Source: Clostridia bacterium (GTDB taxonomy: Bacteria > Bacillota > Clostridia > Oscillospirales > CAG-272). Taken from it: a DNA stretch of 13,570 bases. This document shows, in pieces, positions 7,040 through 13,473 of the stretch. The notes under the pieces are model-generated. The model was not told the DNA's origin. It saw only the letters and a list, made by a program, of their open reading frames with translations, and made no database searches. The position numbers were made by a program, and so were the translations under genes. Each line of letters starts with the position of its first letter. The stretch's first letter is position 1. The stretch is from NCBI GenBank assembly GCA_900768535.1, contig CAAGDE010000176.1:1-13570 (forward strand). Reading direction: 5' to 3'.

Positions 7040-8127
7040 AAATACTCCTCTGTGTTCCATACGGTTCCGAGAACGGAAGGATACCCGTCCCCGGGATATT
7101 TCTGATAGTATACGGTCAGGATACTGCCGTCCGCAAGTTCTGCACAGGACGGGTAGCCGATATCCCCGTCCGGAGCCTCCGCACCGATAACGATCTCCCC
7201 CCCGAACGTCTCTCCGCCGTCCGTGCTGATCCTTGCGCGCTCCCCATAAGGGGCTTTCCTTCTTGCATAGGTCAGAATCACGGCGCCGGACGAATGACGG
7301 AGCAGATGCGGCGGGGAACCGCAAATACCGGTCTCCGCCGGCTCCGACCAACTCCGGCCTCCGTCATCCGAATGCGTCAGATAAACCGTAAATCCGAACG
7401 GTACCGCGCTTCCCTCGCCGCGAAAAGCACCCAGGATTCTCCCGCCCGGCAGACAGACCGCATGCGGCTCACAGATATTGCACGCTCTGCATCCGGCGGG
7501 AAATGCAACCTGTGACAAAAGATTCCAGCTCTGCCCGTTATCGGTACTCACGAACGCGTAAATTCCGCCCGGCTCCAGTTCCGGCATTCCCGAGTGGAAT
7601 TCCTTCCCGAGCCACAGCAGACTTCCGTCCGGCATCCGTTCCGGTCCGTGCGGAGATGTGACCGGAGCGTGTCTTGGCTCCGACCAGGTCAAGCCTCCGT
7701 CGCCTGACAGCCTTGTAAACGAGCCGTACCGGCGCTTCTCCGGCGGGACCTTTTTCCATGTCTCCAGCATTCCGGCGGCAAGCGCCTGTGTTCCGGGGAA
7801 GACAGACCGCATGACCCAATCTCGGTTCTCCTCATAAAATTCCGCCGGATGGCTGAACCACGACAGGAGCAGATTGCCGTCTCCCCACGCACACAGTCCC
7901 GCATCCCGGTCATCCCATACCGTATCGTTGACGATATACGGTGCGGACCAGCTCTCCCCCTCGTCCCGACTGATGTAAAGCAGATTTTTCCCGAACGGGC
8001 AGACATGACCGAGCCGGCTTCCGGATGCCGCTACATACAGCGTTCCGTCCCTTGCCCGTGCAACCGTTGGCCAAGCCTGATAACGGAAAAATCCCTCGGT
8101 TGTCCTGCCGATGATTCTGTTTTTCAT
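7036..8127 (-). CDS. Sialidase-like Asp-box (BNR repeat) beta-propeller protein
   Basis: The 363-residue protein carries five Asp boxes: SRDEGESW (53-60), SGDGGLTW (141-148), STDNGQSW (194-201), SDDGGRSW (253-260) and STDGGETF (301-308). They sit on successive blades of a six-bladed propeller as in exo-sialidases. Other conserved-looking stretches are CEPHAV (219-224), SPPHLLRHSSGAVILTYARR (271-290) and GYPSCAELADGSILTVYYQK (324-343). There is no signal peptide, so it should act in the cytoplasm on an imported product. A true sialidase arginine triad was not established; BNR folds also serve other glycosidases and lyases. The ATG at 8127 is chosen for its strong GGAGG at 8133-8137; the frame remains open to 8244 inside the leader. 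First gene of the operon, overlapping the aldolase gene by 4 bases. Confidence 0.85.
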   Translation of the reverse strand: MKNRIIGRTTEGFFRYQAWPTVARARDGTLYVAASGSRLGHVCPFGKNLLYISRDEGESWSAPYIVNDTVWDDRDAGLCAWGDGNLLLSWFSHPAEFYEENRDWVMRSVFPGTQALAAGMLETWKKVPPEKRRYGSFTRLSGDGGLTWSEPRHAPVTSPHGPERMPDGSLLWLGKEFHSGMPELEPGGIYAFVSTDNGQSWNLLSQVAFPAGCRACNICEPHAVCLPGGRILGAFRGEGSAVPFGFTVYLTHSDDGGRSWSEPAETGICGSPPHLLRHSSGAVILTYARRKAPYGERARISTDGGETFGGEIVIGAEAPDGDIGYPSCAELADGSILTVYYQKYPGDGYPSVLGTVWNTEEYL

Positions 8128-8151
8128 GACTTCCTCCGTTTGGATCGTTTC

Positions 8152-8289
8152 AGACAGCACCGCACAATTGCGAAGCCGGAGCTTCCGTCGGGCGATGCAG
8201 GAACCCGCAGACCGTAGCAAAACCGCCGGCGGGGACTTTTGCAAGAGAACACGGAAAAGGCGCCGTCAGTGAATTGCGCGGTGGTGTCT
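8152..8289 (-). repeat. Imperfect 18-bp inverted repeat spanning the operon 5' leader
   Basis: Arms at 8152-8169 and 8272-8289 are complementary at 16 of 18 positions. In the leader RNA one exception is a G-U pair and one a C-C mismatch. The arms close a domain of about 102 bases that contains the smaller hairpin at 8217-8242. Just outside, GTTTC (8147-8151) and GAAAC (8296-8300) can pair as well. The structure ends about 15 bases before the Shine-Dalgarno of the first gene. An exact 16-base relative of the right arm lies inverted at 9434-9449. It could be a regulatory RNA fold or a small MITE-like element. Confidence 0.6.
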
Positions 8290-8320
8290 TAACGGGAAAC
8301 CGTTGCCTCCCGACACATAT

Positions 8321-8349
8321 ATTGTAGCAAGTTTGACCCGGTTTTGCAA
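8321..8349 (-). promoter_or_regulatory. Sigma-A-type promoter of the carbohydrate operon
   Basis: On the minus strand, -35-like TTGCAA (8344-8349, 4 of 6 consensus) and -10 TACAAT (8321-8326, 5 of 6) are spaced by 17 bases. Transcription would start near 8314, giving a leader of about 187 bases. The weak -35 box fits a promoter needing an activator such as the adjacent AraC protein. Confidence 0.7.
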
Positions 8350-8412
8350 TACCGTGACAGGACATCATTTGCACCAAAGCGTCCTCCCGTGAGATATCCC
8401 CGCATTTACCGG

Positions 8413-8441
8413 TTGACTTTTCGCGTGGGATACGGTATAAT
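8413..8441 (+). promoter_or_regulatory. Strong consensus promoter of the AraC regulator gene
   Basis: TTGACT (8413-8418) and a perfect TATAAT (8436-8441) are separated by exactly 17 bases. The start codon at 8475 is 34 bases from the -10 box. This suggests steady expression of the regulator, possibly self-regulated. Confidence 0.85.
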
Positions 8442-8474
8442 AAAATCAGTATTACCAAGGGAGAAAAAAGATCC

Positions 8475-9368
8475 ATGGCTTTATTTCAGAATCCGTTTTC
8501 ACTTGAGGTCCCGGTGCAGGTCGGTATTCTCAATCTGACCTTCTTTATCAACGAAAATCTCTTCGTTTCCAACGCGGAGGTGGCGTCCATTCCACACAAT
8601 CACCACGATTTTGAAATGCGCTATGTGACTGCGGGAACCTGCAGACAGTTCGTCGACTCCCGGCAGTATCTCGCCACGCGCGGGGATCTGCTTCTGGTTC
8701 ATCCGTTCGAATACCACTGCCAATCGCTCATGTCCGATACCGCCCACAGCGAGCAGTATAATCTGCGTTTCTCCCCGGCGCCTCCCGGCGGAAAGGAAAA
8801 TCCGGCTTACCAACGCGTGCTGACCAATCTGCAGTCCCTCCTGGAGGGAAAACGGCTCATCCATGACCGGACCATGACGCTGCTCCCCTACTTTGAACAT
8901 CTGGCGAAGGAGATCTACAGCCGGGAGGTCGGGTATGTCAGCAACATTCAGTCGCTCTGCACGCTGATTTTCACCAACGTCATCCGGCTGTGCGACGAAG
9001 CCTGCACCGGACTGTTCCCGGCAATGGATCTGAAATACCGCGGCTACGAACGCACGGCGGTAGACGAATTCTTCCGCTACCGCCTTCTGACCGATGTCAC
9101 CGTGCAGGATCTTGCCGACAGCATGAAGCTCTCCGTCCGTCAGGTCAACCGCATTCTGCACAAGCTGTTCGGGATGTCCTTTTCCCAAAAGCTGACCGAA
9201 CAGCGGCTGATGGAGGCGGCAAACCGGATCGTCTCCTCCGATGATGCGCTCTCCAAAATCAGCCAGGACTGCGGTTTTGTCAGCTACAATACCTTCTTCC
9301 GCTGCTTCCGCGACCGCTTCGGCGTCTCCCCCACCGTCTATCGCACAAACGGGGGAAAACAAAAGTAA
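8475..9368 (+). CDS. AraC-family transcriptional regulator
   Basis: The 297-residue protein has the two-domain layout of sugar-sensing AraC proteins. The N-terminal cupin-like sensor shows HNHHDFEMRYVTAG (41-54) and GDLLLVHPFEYH (70-81). The C-terminal double helix-turn-helix domain spans about 195-292: LTDVTVQDLADSMKLSVRQV (205-224) is the first HTH, and ALSKISQDCGFVSYNTFFRC (258-277) with FRDRFGVSPTVYR is the signature of the second. It is transcribed divergently from the carbohydrate operon and shares its 347-base promoter region, so it most likely senses the locus substrate and activates 8127-976. The ATG at 8475 has an AAGGGAG site about 11 bases upstream, a somewhat long gap. No closely related target sites were identified by eye. 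Confidence 0.93.
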   Translation: MALFQNPFSLEVPVQVGILNLTFFINENLFVSNAEVASIPHNHHDFEMRYVTAGTCRQFVDSRQYLATRGDLLLVHPFEYHCQSLMSDTAHSEQYNLRFSPAPPGGKENPAYQRVLTNLQSLLEGKRLIHDRTMTLLPYFEHLAKEIYSREVGYVSNIQSLCTLIFTNVIRLCDEACTGLFPAMDLKYRGYERTAVDEFFRYRLLTDVTVQDLADSMKLSVRQVNRILHKLFGMSFSQKLTEQRLMEAANRIVSSDDALSKISQDCGFVSYNTFFRCFRDRFGVSPTVYRTNGGKQK

Positions 9369-9395
9369 AGACCTTGGAGCAGCACCCCAAGGTCT
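9353..9395 (-). terminator. Terminator of the obgE operon, tail inside araC
   Basis: Perfect 9-bp arms AGACCTTGG (9369-9377) and CCAAGGTCT (9387-9395) close a 9-base loop directly after the araC stop. Only on the minus strand does a T-rich tail follow (TTTACTTTTGTTTTCC, 9368-9353), so it best serves transcripts coming from obgE. Its AGACCTTGG arm is the same as the beginning of the dispersed repeat copies at 168 and 13474, so it may be a reduced relative of that repeat. Confidence 0.65.
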
Positions 9396-9432
9396 CTCTC
9401 TGACCTCATTATGGATTCGTTTCGTGTTTCCG

Positions 9433-9480
9433 GCACCACCGCGCAATTCCGGTATTCCACTGCGCGGCGGTGCTTTATTT
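9433..9480 (+). terminator. Terminator of araC, tail inside the end of obgE
   Basis: Arms at 9433-9445 and 9461-9473 pair over 13 positions with one A-C mismatch (a G-U pair if read on the minus strand) around a 15-base loop. On the plus strand TTTATTT follows at 9474-9480, right across the obgE stop codon. The left arm with its AATTC extension matches 8271-8286 inverted over 16 bases. Confidence 0.65.
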
Positions 9481-10755
9481 CACGTATTCGAATTCAAAGC
9501 CGTAGATGGACACGGTGTGACCGTCCCGGCAGCCCTTTTCCTCCAGTGCTTCAAAAACGCCGCTGCGCTGCAGGACGCGCTGGAAGAAATTCAGCGACTC
9601 GTAATCGTCAAAATTGATCTGTCCCATCAGGTTCAGAAGCCACTCGCCCTCCACAAAGAAGGTGTCGTTCTCACGGCGGATGACCGTCTCCTTCCCGCCG
9701 CCGACATAGGCGTCCTCCGGTGCGTATTCGCGCTCGTAGACCTTCATCGGCGGGAGCGTCTCCAACAGCTCGGCGGTGCGCCTCAGCAGTGCGTCCACGC
9801 CCTCGCCGGTGACGGCGGAAATATAGAACAGCTCCCACCCGTTGACCTCGGCAAAATGCTCGAAGGCGGGAATGTCCACCGTCTCGCGGTCCAGCGCATC
9901 CGCCTTGTTTGCCACCAGCAGCTGCGGACGCGCGGCAAGCTCCGGGCTGTACTTGTCCAGCTCCGCATTGATCATCTCCACCTCGTCCACGGGATCTCTC
10001 CCCTCAAAGCAGGAGATGTCCACCAGGTGCCACAGCAGCCGGCAGCGGTCGATGTGCCGCAGGAAGGCGTGTCCCAGCCCGGCTCCGTCGGCGGCGCCCT
10101 CGATCAGTCCGGGAATGTCCGCCGCAACAAAGCCCCGCTCCCCCGCGACCCGCACCACACCGAGATTCGGCGACAGCGTGGTGAAATGATAGTCCGCAAT
10201 CTTCGGTTTTGCCGAGCTGATGCGTGCCAGGAGGGAGGATTTTCCCACGCTGGGGTAGCCGATGATGCCGACATCCGCCAGCATTTTCAGCTCCAGGATC
10301 ACCTCGCGCTCCTCGCCCTTGGTGCCGTTCTTTGCAAACATCGGAACCTGCCGGGTTGCGGTGGCAAAATGCCGGTTGCCCCAGCCCCCGCGACCGCCGC
10401 GGCAGACCGTGTAATCCGCGCCGCCGTCCTCCGACATATCGTGAATCACCTTCCCGCTCTCCGCATCGCGCACCAGGGTTCCTGGCGGAACAAGAATGAC
10501 CAGATCCTCCCCGTTTGCGCCGTGGAACTTCGCGCCGGAGCCGTCCCCGCCGCGCTTCGCCTCAAATTTGTGCTTGTAGCGGAAGGCAAGCAGGGTATTC
10601 ACGCCGGTATCGACCCGCAGGACAACACTGCCGCCGCGACCGCCGTCCCCGCCGTCGGGTCCCCCCGCCGCCACATACTTCTCCCGCCGGAAGGAGACGG
10701 CACCGTTTCCGCCGTCCCCCGCCTTGAGGTATATTTTCGTTTGGTCAATAAACAT
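9475..10755 (-). CDS. obgE: Obg-family GTPase (ribosome assembly, stress control)
   Basis: Obg/CgtA binds the 50S subunit in late assembly and links GTP/ppGpp status to growth. The 426-residue protein has the whole family structure. The glycine-rich Obg fold begins MFIDQTKIYLKAGDGGNG and continues with GGPDGGDGGRGG (31-42). The G domain has GYPSVGKSS (166-174, G1), FTT (191-193), DIPG (213-216), NKAD (283-286) and SAV (313-315). A C-terminal OCT domain runs from about 350 to 426. Start: ATG at 10755, because it yields the canonical MFIDQ N-terminus and has AGGAGG 6 bases upstream; a GTG at 10770 in frame would add five residues (MRRRE) not typical of the family. The start is 1 base after the der stop, so the two are coupled. 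Confidence 0.97.
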   Translation of the reverse strand: MFIDQTKIYLKAGDGGNGAVSFRREKYVAAGGPDGGDGGRGGSVVLRVDTGVNTLLAFRYKHKFEAKRGGDGSGAKFHGANGEDLVILVPPGTLVRDAESGKVIHDMSEDGGADYTVCRGGRGGWGNRHFATATRQVPMFAKNGTKGEEREVILELKMLADVGIIGYPSVGKSSLLARISSAKPKIADYHFTTLSPNLGVVRVAGERGFVAADIPGLIEGAADGAGLGHAFLRHIDRCRLLWHLVDISCFEGRDPVDEVEMINAELDKYSPELAARPQLLVANKADALDRETVDIPAFEHFAEVNGWELFYISAVTGEGVDALLRRTAELLETLPPMKVYEREYAPEDAYVGGGKETVIRRENDTFFVEGEWLLNLMGQINFDDYESLNFFQRVLQRSGVFEALEEKGCRDGHTVSIYGFEFEYVK

Positions 10756-10756
10756 T

Positions 10757-12085
10757 TCACGCCTCCTCACCCTTCATCCGGATGATCAGTTTGATCGGCG
10801 TTCCCGCAAAGCCGAAGGTCTCCCGCAGGCAGTTTTCGATAAAGCGCTGATAGGAGAAATGGAACAGCTCGACGTTGTTACAGAAGATGACAAAGGTCGG
10901 CGGTGCCACCGCAACCTGCGTCATGTAGTAAATCTTCAGCCGTCTGCCCTTGTCTGTCGGCGGCTGGACGCGGATCATGGCATCGCCCAGGACGTCATTG
11001 AGCATTCCGGTGGTCACGCGCTGGGTCGCCTGTGCGAAGACCCCGTTGATCTTCTCAAAAAGCTGATCCACGCGCTGTCCGGTCTTTGCCGACACGAAAC
11101 AGATGGGCGCATAGGGCATATACGCCAGCGACGTGCGGATTTTGTTTGTAAACTCGCTGACGGTGGAGTTGTCCTTTTCGACCGCGTCCCACTTGTTGAC
11201 CAGGATGATGACCCCCTTGCCCGCCTCGTGCGCGATGCCGGCAATCTTCTCGTCCTGCTCGGTAATGCCCGCAGTCGCATCGATCAGGAGCAGGCAGACA
11301 TCCGCCCGTTCCACCGCCGTGTGTGCGCGCAGAACGCTGAAATGCTCGATGCGGTCCTCGATTTTCGACTGTCTCCGGATTCCGGCGGTGTCGATGAAGG
11401 TATAATTCCCGTACTGATTTTTCACCGGCGTATCCACCGCGTCCCGTGTGGTTCCGGCGATATCCGACACAATCAGGCGGTTCTCGCCCACCATGCGGTT
11501 GATGATGGACGACTTGCCCGCGTTCGGCTTTCCGATGACCGCCACCTTGATGCTGTCACTGTCCGCGTCCTCATCCTGCCAGTCGCCCAGCGCCTCCACG
11601 CACGCGTCCAGCAGGTCGCCCGACCCGCTTCCGTGCAGGCTGGAGAGCTGAATGGGGTCACGGTCAAAGCCCAGCTCGTAGAATTCGTAGTATTCCATCG
11701 GTGCTCCGCCGATGCTGTCGCATTTGTTGGTCGCCAGCACCACCGGCTTGCCGCTTTTTTTCAGCATCACCGCAATGTCGCGGTCGGCGGCGGTCAGCCC
11801 CGTGCGCACATCGCACAGAAAGACAATCACATCCGCCGTGTCGATGGCAACCTGCGCCTGCAGCTTCATCTGCGACAGAATGACATCATCGGTTTTCGGC
11901 TCGATTCCGCCGGTGTCGATGAGCACCAGCTTTCTGCCCCGCCACTCGGTCTCCCCGTAAATCCGGTCACGCGTGACGCCGGGCGTGTCCTCCACAATGG
12001 AGCGCCGCTCGCCGATGAGCTTATTGAACAGCGTGCTTTTGCCGACATTCGGTCTGCCGACAATCGCGATAATTGGTTTTGACAT
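10757..12085 (-). CDS. der: Ribosome biogenesis GTPase Der (EngA)
   Basis: Der is the double-GTPase needed for 50S subunit maturation. The 442-residue length is normal. G domain 1 has GRPNVGKST (10-18), DTPGVTRD (33-40), DTGG (57-60) and NKCD (120-123). G domain 2 has GKPNAGKSS (185-193), GTTRDAVDTP (211-220), DTAG (232-235) and NKWD (297-300). A KH-like C-terminal domain of about 85 residues follows. The ATG at 12085 is preceded by AAAGGA at roughly 10 bases. It is 15 bases downstream of the DUF512 gene stop. Its last codons hold the obgE Shine-Dalgarno, so obgE translation probably depends on ribosomes ending der. Confidence 0.97.
   Translation of the reverse strand: MSKPIIAIVGRPNVGKSTLFNKLIGERRSIVEDTPGVTRDRIYGETEWRGRKLVLIDTGGIEPKTDDVILSQMKLQAQVAIDTADVIVFLCDVRTGLTAADRDIAVMLKKSGKPVVLATNKCDSIGGAPMEYYEFYELGFDRDPIQLSSLHGSGSGDLLDACVEALGDWQDEDADSDSIKVAVIGKPNAGKSSIINRMVGENRLIVSDIAGTTRDAVDTPVKNQYGNYTFIDTAGIRRQSKIEDRIEHFSVLRAHTAVERADVCLLLIDATAGITEQDEKIAGIAHEAGKGVIILVNKWDAVEKDNSTVSEFTNKIRTSLAYMPYAPICFVSAKTGQRVDQLFEKINGVFAQATQRVTTGMLNDVLGDAMIRVQPPTDKGRRLKIYYMTQVAVAPPTFVIFCNNVELFHFSYQRFIENCLRETFGFAGTPIKLIIRMKGEEA
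10762..10767 (-). promoter_or_regulatory. Ribosome binding site of obgE inside der
   Basis: AGGAGG on the minus strand is formed by the last three sense codons of der (GAG GAG GCG, with the preceding bases) and lies 6 bases before the ATG at 10755. It decides the obgE start in favour of 10755 over the upstream GTG, which would overlap the site itself. Confidence 0.85.
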
Positions 12086-12100
12086 ACTGTCACCGTCCTT

Positions 12101-13417
12101 TCATTGGTGAATGCCGAGAACAGCACGGATCATATCCGGTGCCTCGCCGGGAGTCGGGGTTGCAGGGACGCCCAGCTGCTCTGTGAGCCACGCCGGGGTG
12201 GTATCGTCCAGAAACAGGTCGCCGTCCGCGCGGAGCATCACCCGCGGGAAGAGCAGTTCGTCCCCCAGATCCCGCCCCTTCAGCTGTTCGGCAACGTCCC
12301 GTCCGGTCAGCAGTCCCGCCACGGTGACCGTCTCGCCGAAAAAGTGATTGATGATGCGGTACACTGTGACCTCCAGTCCGGGAACGCGCGCCGAGAGCCT
12401 GTCCGCAATCGATTTGATCTCATCATACGCCGCCACGCCGGTGACAATCGACACCCTGCGCGGGGGGTGAAAATCCGCCGTGTATTCGTCCAGATACTCC
12501 AGCTCCGTCCGGAATTCGGTCTCCAGGGAGGTGATCATGCCCACGCCGTTCTGAATCTGCGAATATTCTTCATAATAATCGTCCCCCGGCAGCGGAAGCC
12601 CTGCCTTGAGATAGAACTCGTCCGCGCAGTAGAACAGCCGGGTGCCGTATTTTTTCAGGCATTCCTCGCCGAACGCGTTCACCTGCGCGATGACCTTTGC
12701 CGCATCCTCGGCGTCGAACGCCTCCAGCGGGTAGAGCTTTTCGCGGAATTTCGTCAGCCCCACCGGCACAATGGCGCAGGAGCGCAGCGCCGGATAGAGC
12801 CGCACCAGGTCATGCATGGAACGGTCCAGCTCCGCCCCGTCATTCAGATTCTTGCACAGCACGATCTGTGTGCAGAGCGCGATTCCGCCCGCCGCCAGCC
12901 GGTCCAGGTACTTCAGCACCTCTCCCGCGCGCTTGTTTTTCATCATCTTCACGCGCAGCTCCGGATTGGTGGTGTGCACCGACACGTTCACGGGCGAGAT
13001 GTGCATGGTCAGCAGACGGTCGATGTCCTCATCGTGCAGGTTCGTCAGCGTGACGTAGTTGCCGTGCAGGAAGGACAGCCGGTCATCGTCATCCTTGAAA
13101 TACAGCGTCTCCCGCATTCCCTTCGGCATCTGATCGATGAAGCAGAACACGCACCGGTTCGCGCACGTGTGCTTCTTATCCATCAGCGGCGTGGCAAACT
13201 CCAGCCCCACATCGGCGTGCTCCGGCTTGTTGATGCAAACACTGTATTCTTCCCCGTTCCGCGTCAGCTTCAGCCGTACACGCGTATCCGTCATGTAAAA
13301 CCGGTAATCCAGCACGTCCCGCACGCCGTGTCCGTTGACGCTGACCAGAATATCTCCCGCCGCAATCCCCGCCGACTCCGCCGCGCTGTGCCTCTCCACC
13401 GCCACCACCGCTACCAT
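12101..13417 (-). CDS. DUF512 radical SAM protein with N-terminal PDZ domain
   Basis: The 438-residue protein begins with a short PDZ-like domain (about 1-65: SAAESAGIAAGDILVSVNGH at 11-30). A radical-SAM cluster motif CANRCVFC follows (Cys85, Cys89, Cys92; CX3CX2C), with HGNYVTLTNL and SPVNVSVHTTNPELR, then the DUF512 region (FYCADEFYLKAG at 262-273, and VTGVAAYDEI). It probably holds a 4Fe-4S cluster and cleaves SAM, but its substrate is unknown. In Clostridia it commonly precedes der, as here, which suggests a role related to ribosome assembly or the cell envelope; this is inferred from context only. The ATG at 13417 follows AAGGAG at good spacing. No promoter was seen between it and the repeat at 13474, so transcription may enter from beyond the window. 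Confidence 0.92.
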   Translation of the reverse strand: MVAVVAVERHSAAESAGIAAGDILVSVNGHGVRDVLDYRFYMTDTRVRLKLTRNGEEYSVCINKPEHADVGLEFATPLMDKKHTCANRCVFCFIDQMPKGMRETLYFKDDDDRLSFLHGNYVTLTNLHDEDIDRLLTMHISPVNVSVHTTNPELRVKMMKNKRAGEVLKYLDRLAAGGIALCTQIVLCKNLNDGAELDRSMHDLVRLYPALRSCAIVPVGLTKFREKLYPLEAFDAEDAAKVIAQVNAFGEECLKKYGTRLFYCADEFYLKAGLPLPGDDYYEEYSQIQNGVGMITSLETEFRTELEYLDEYTADFHPPRRVSIVTGVAAYDEIKSIADRLSARVPGLEVTVYRIINHFFGETVTVAGLLTGRDVAEQLKGRDLGDELLFPRVMLRADGDLFLDDTTPAWLTEQLGVPATPTPGEAPDMIRAVLGIHQ

Positions 13418-13456
13418 ACCGTTCTCCTTCCTCTGTAGATCGGAGCCTTGGACCTC

Positions 13457-13468
13457 CTGCCGAAGCAG
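13457..13468 (-). other. Small UUCG-tetraloop hairpin before the DUF512 gene
   Basis: On the minus strand CTGC-TTCG-GCAG forms a 4-bp stem with a stable C(UUCG)G loop, between the repeat and the Shine-Dalgarno of the DUF512 gene. Short enough to be chance. Confidence 0.3.
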
Positions 13469-13473
13469 TGCGG

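Larger units (their letters stand above)
8128..8474. other. Divergent intergenic region: operon leader, two promoters and likely regulator site
   Basis: These 347 bases carry no gene. From left to right they hold: the roughly 187-base 5' leader of the minus-strand operon, including a long inverted repeat (8152-8289) and a smaller GC-rich hairpin with arms GCAAAA/TTTTGC (8217-8242); the operon promoter (8321-8349); about 63 bases between the two -35 boxes, the natural place for AraC binding; the araC promoter (8413-8441); and the araC Shine-Dalgarno (AAGGGAG, 8458-8464). I could not pick out a convincing direct-repeat operator. ORFs here lack ribosome binding sites. Confidence 0.8.

Noticed and set aside
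8499..9446. 315-codon minus-strand frame opposite araC
   Set aside because: Antisense to a clear AraC regulator with a consensus promoter; its content shows no family.
10756..10770. GTG start of obgE at 10770
   Set aside because: It would put the Shine-Dalgarno inside the coding region and add MRRRE before the canonical MFIDQ N-terminus.
9241..12082. Two long plus-strand frames (514 and 452 codons) opposite obgE and der
   Set aside because: The minus strand has unmistakable GTPase motifs over the same region. The antisense frames show no motif.
12104..13438. 444-codon plus-strand frame opposite the DUF512 gene
   Set aside because: The minus strand has the radical-SAM cysteine motif and PDZ domain; the antisense frame is His/Arg/Val rich and domain-free.
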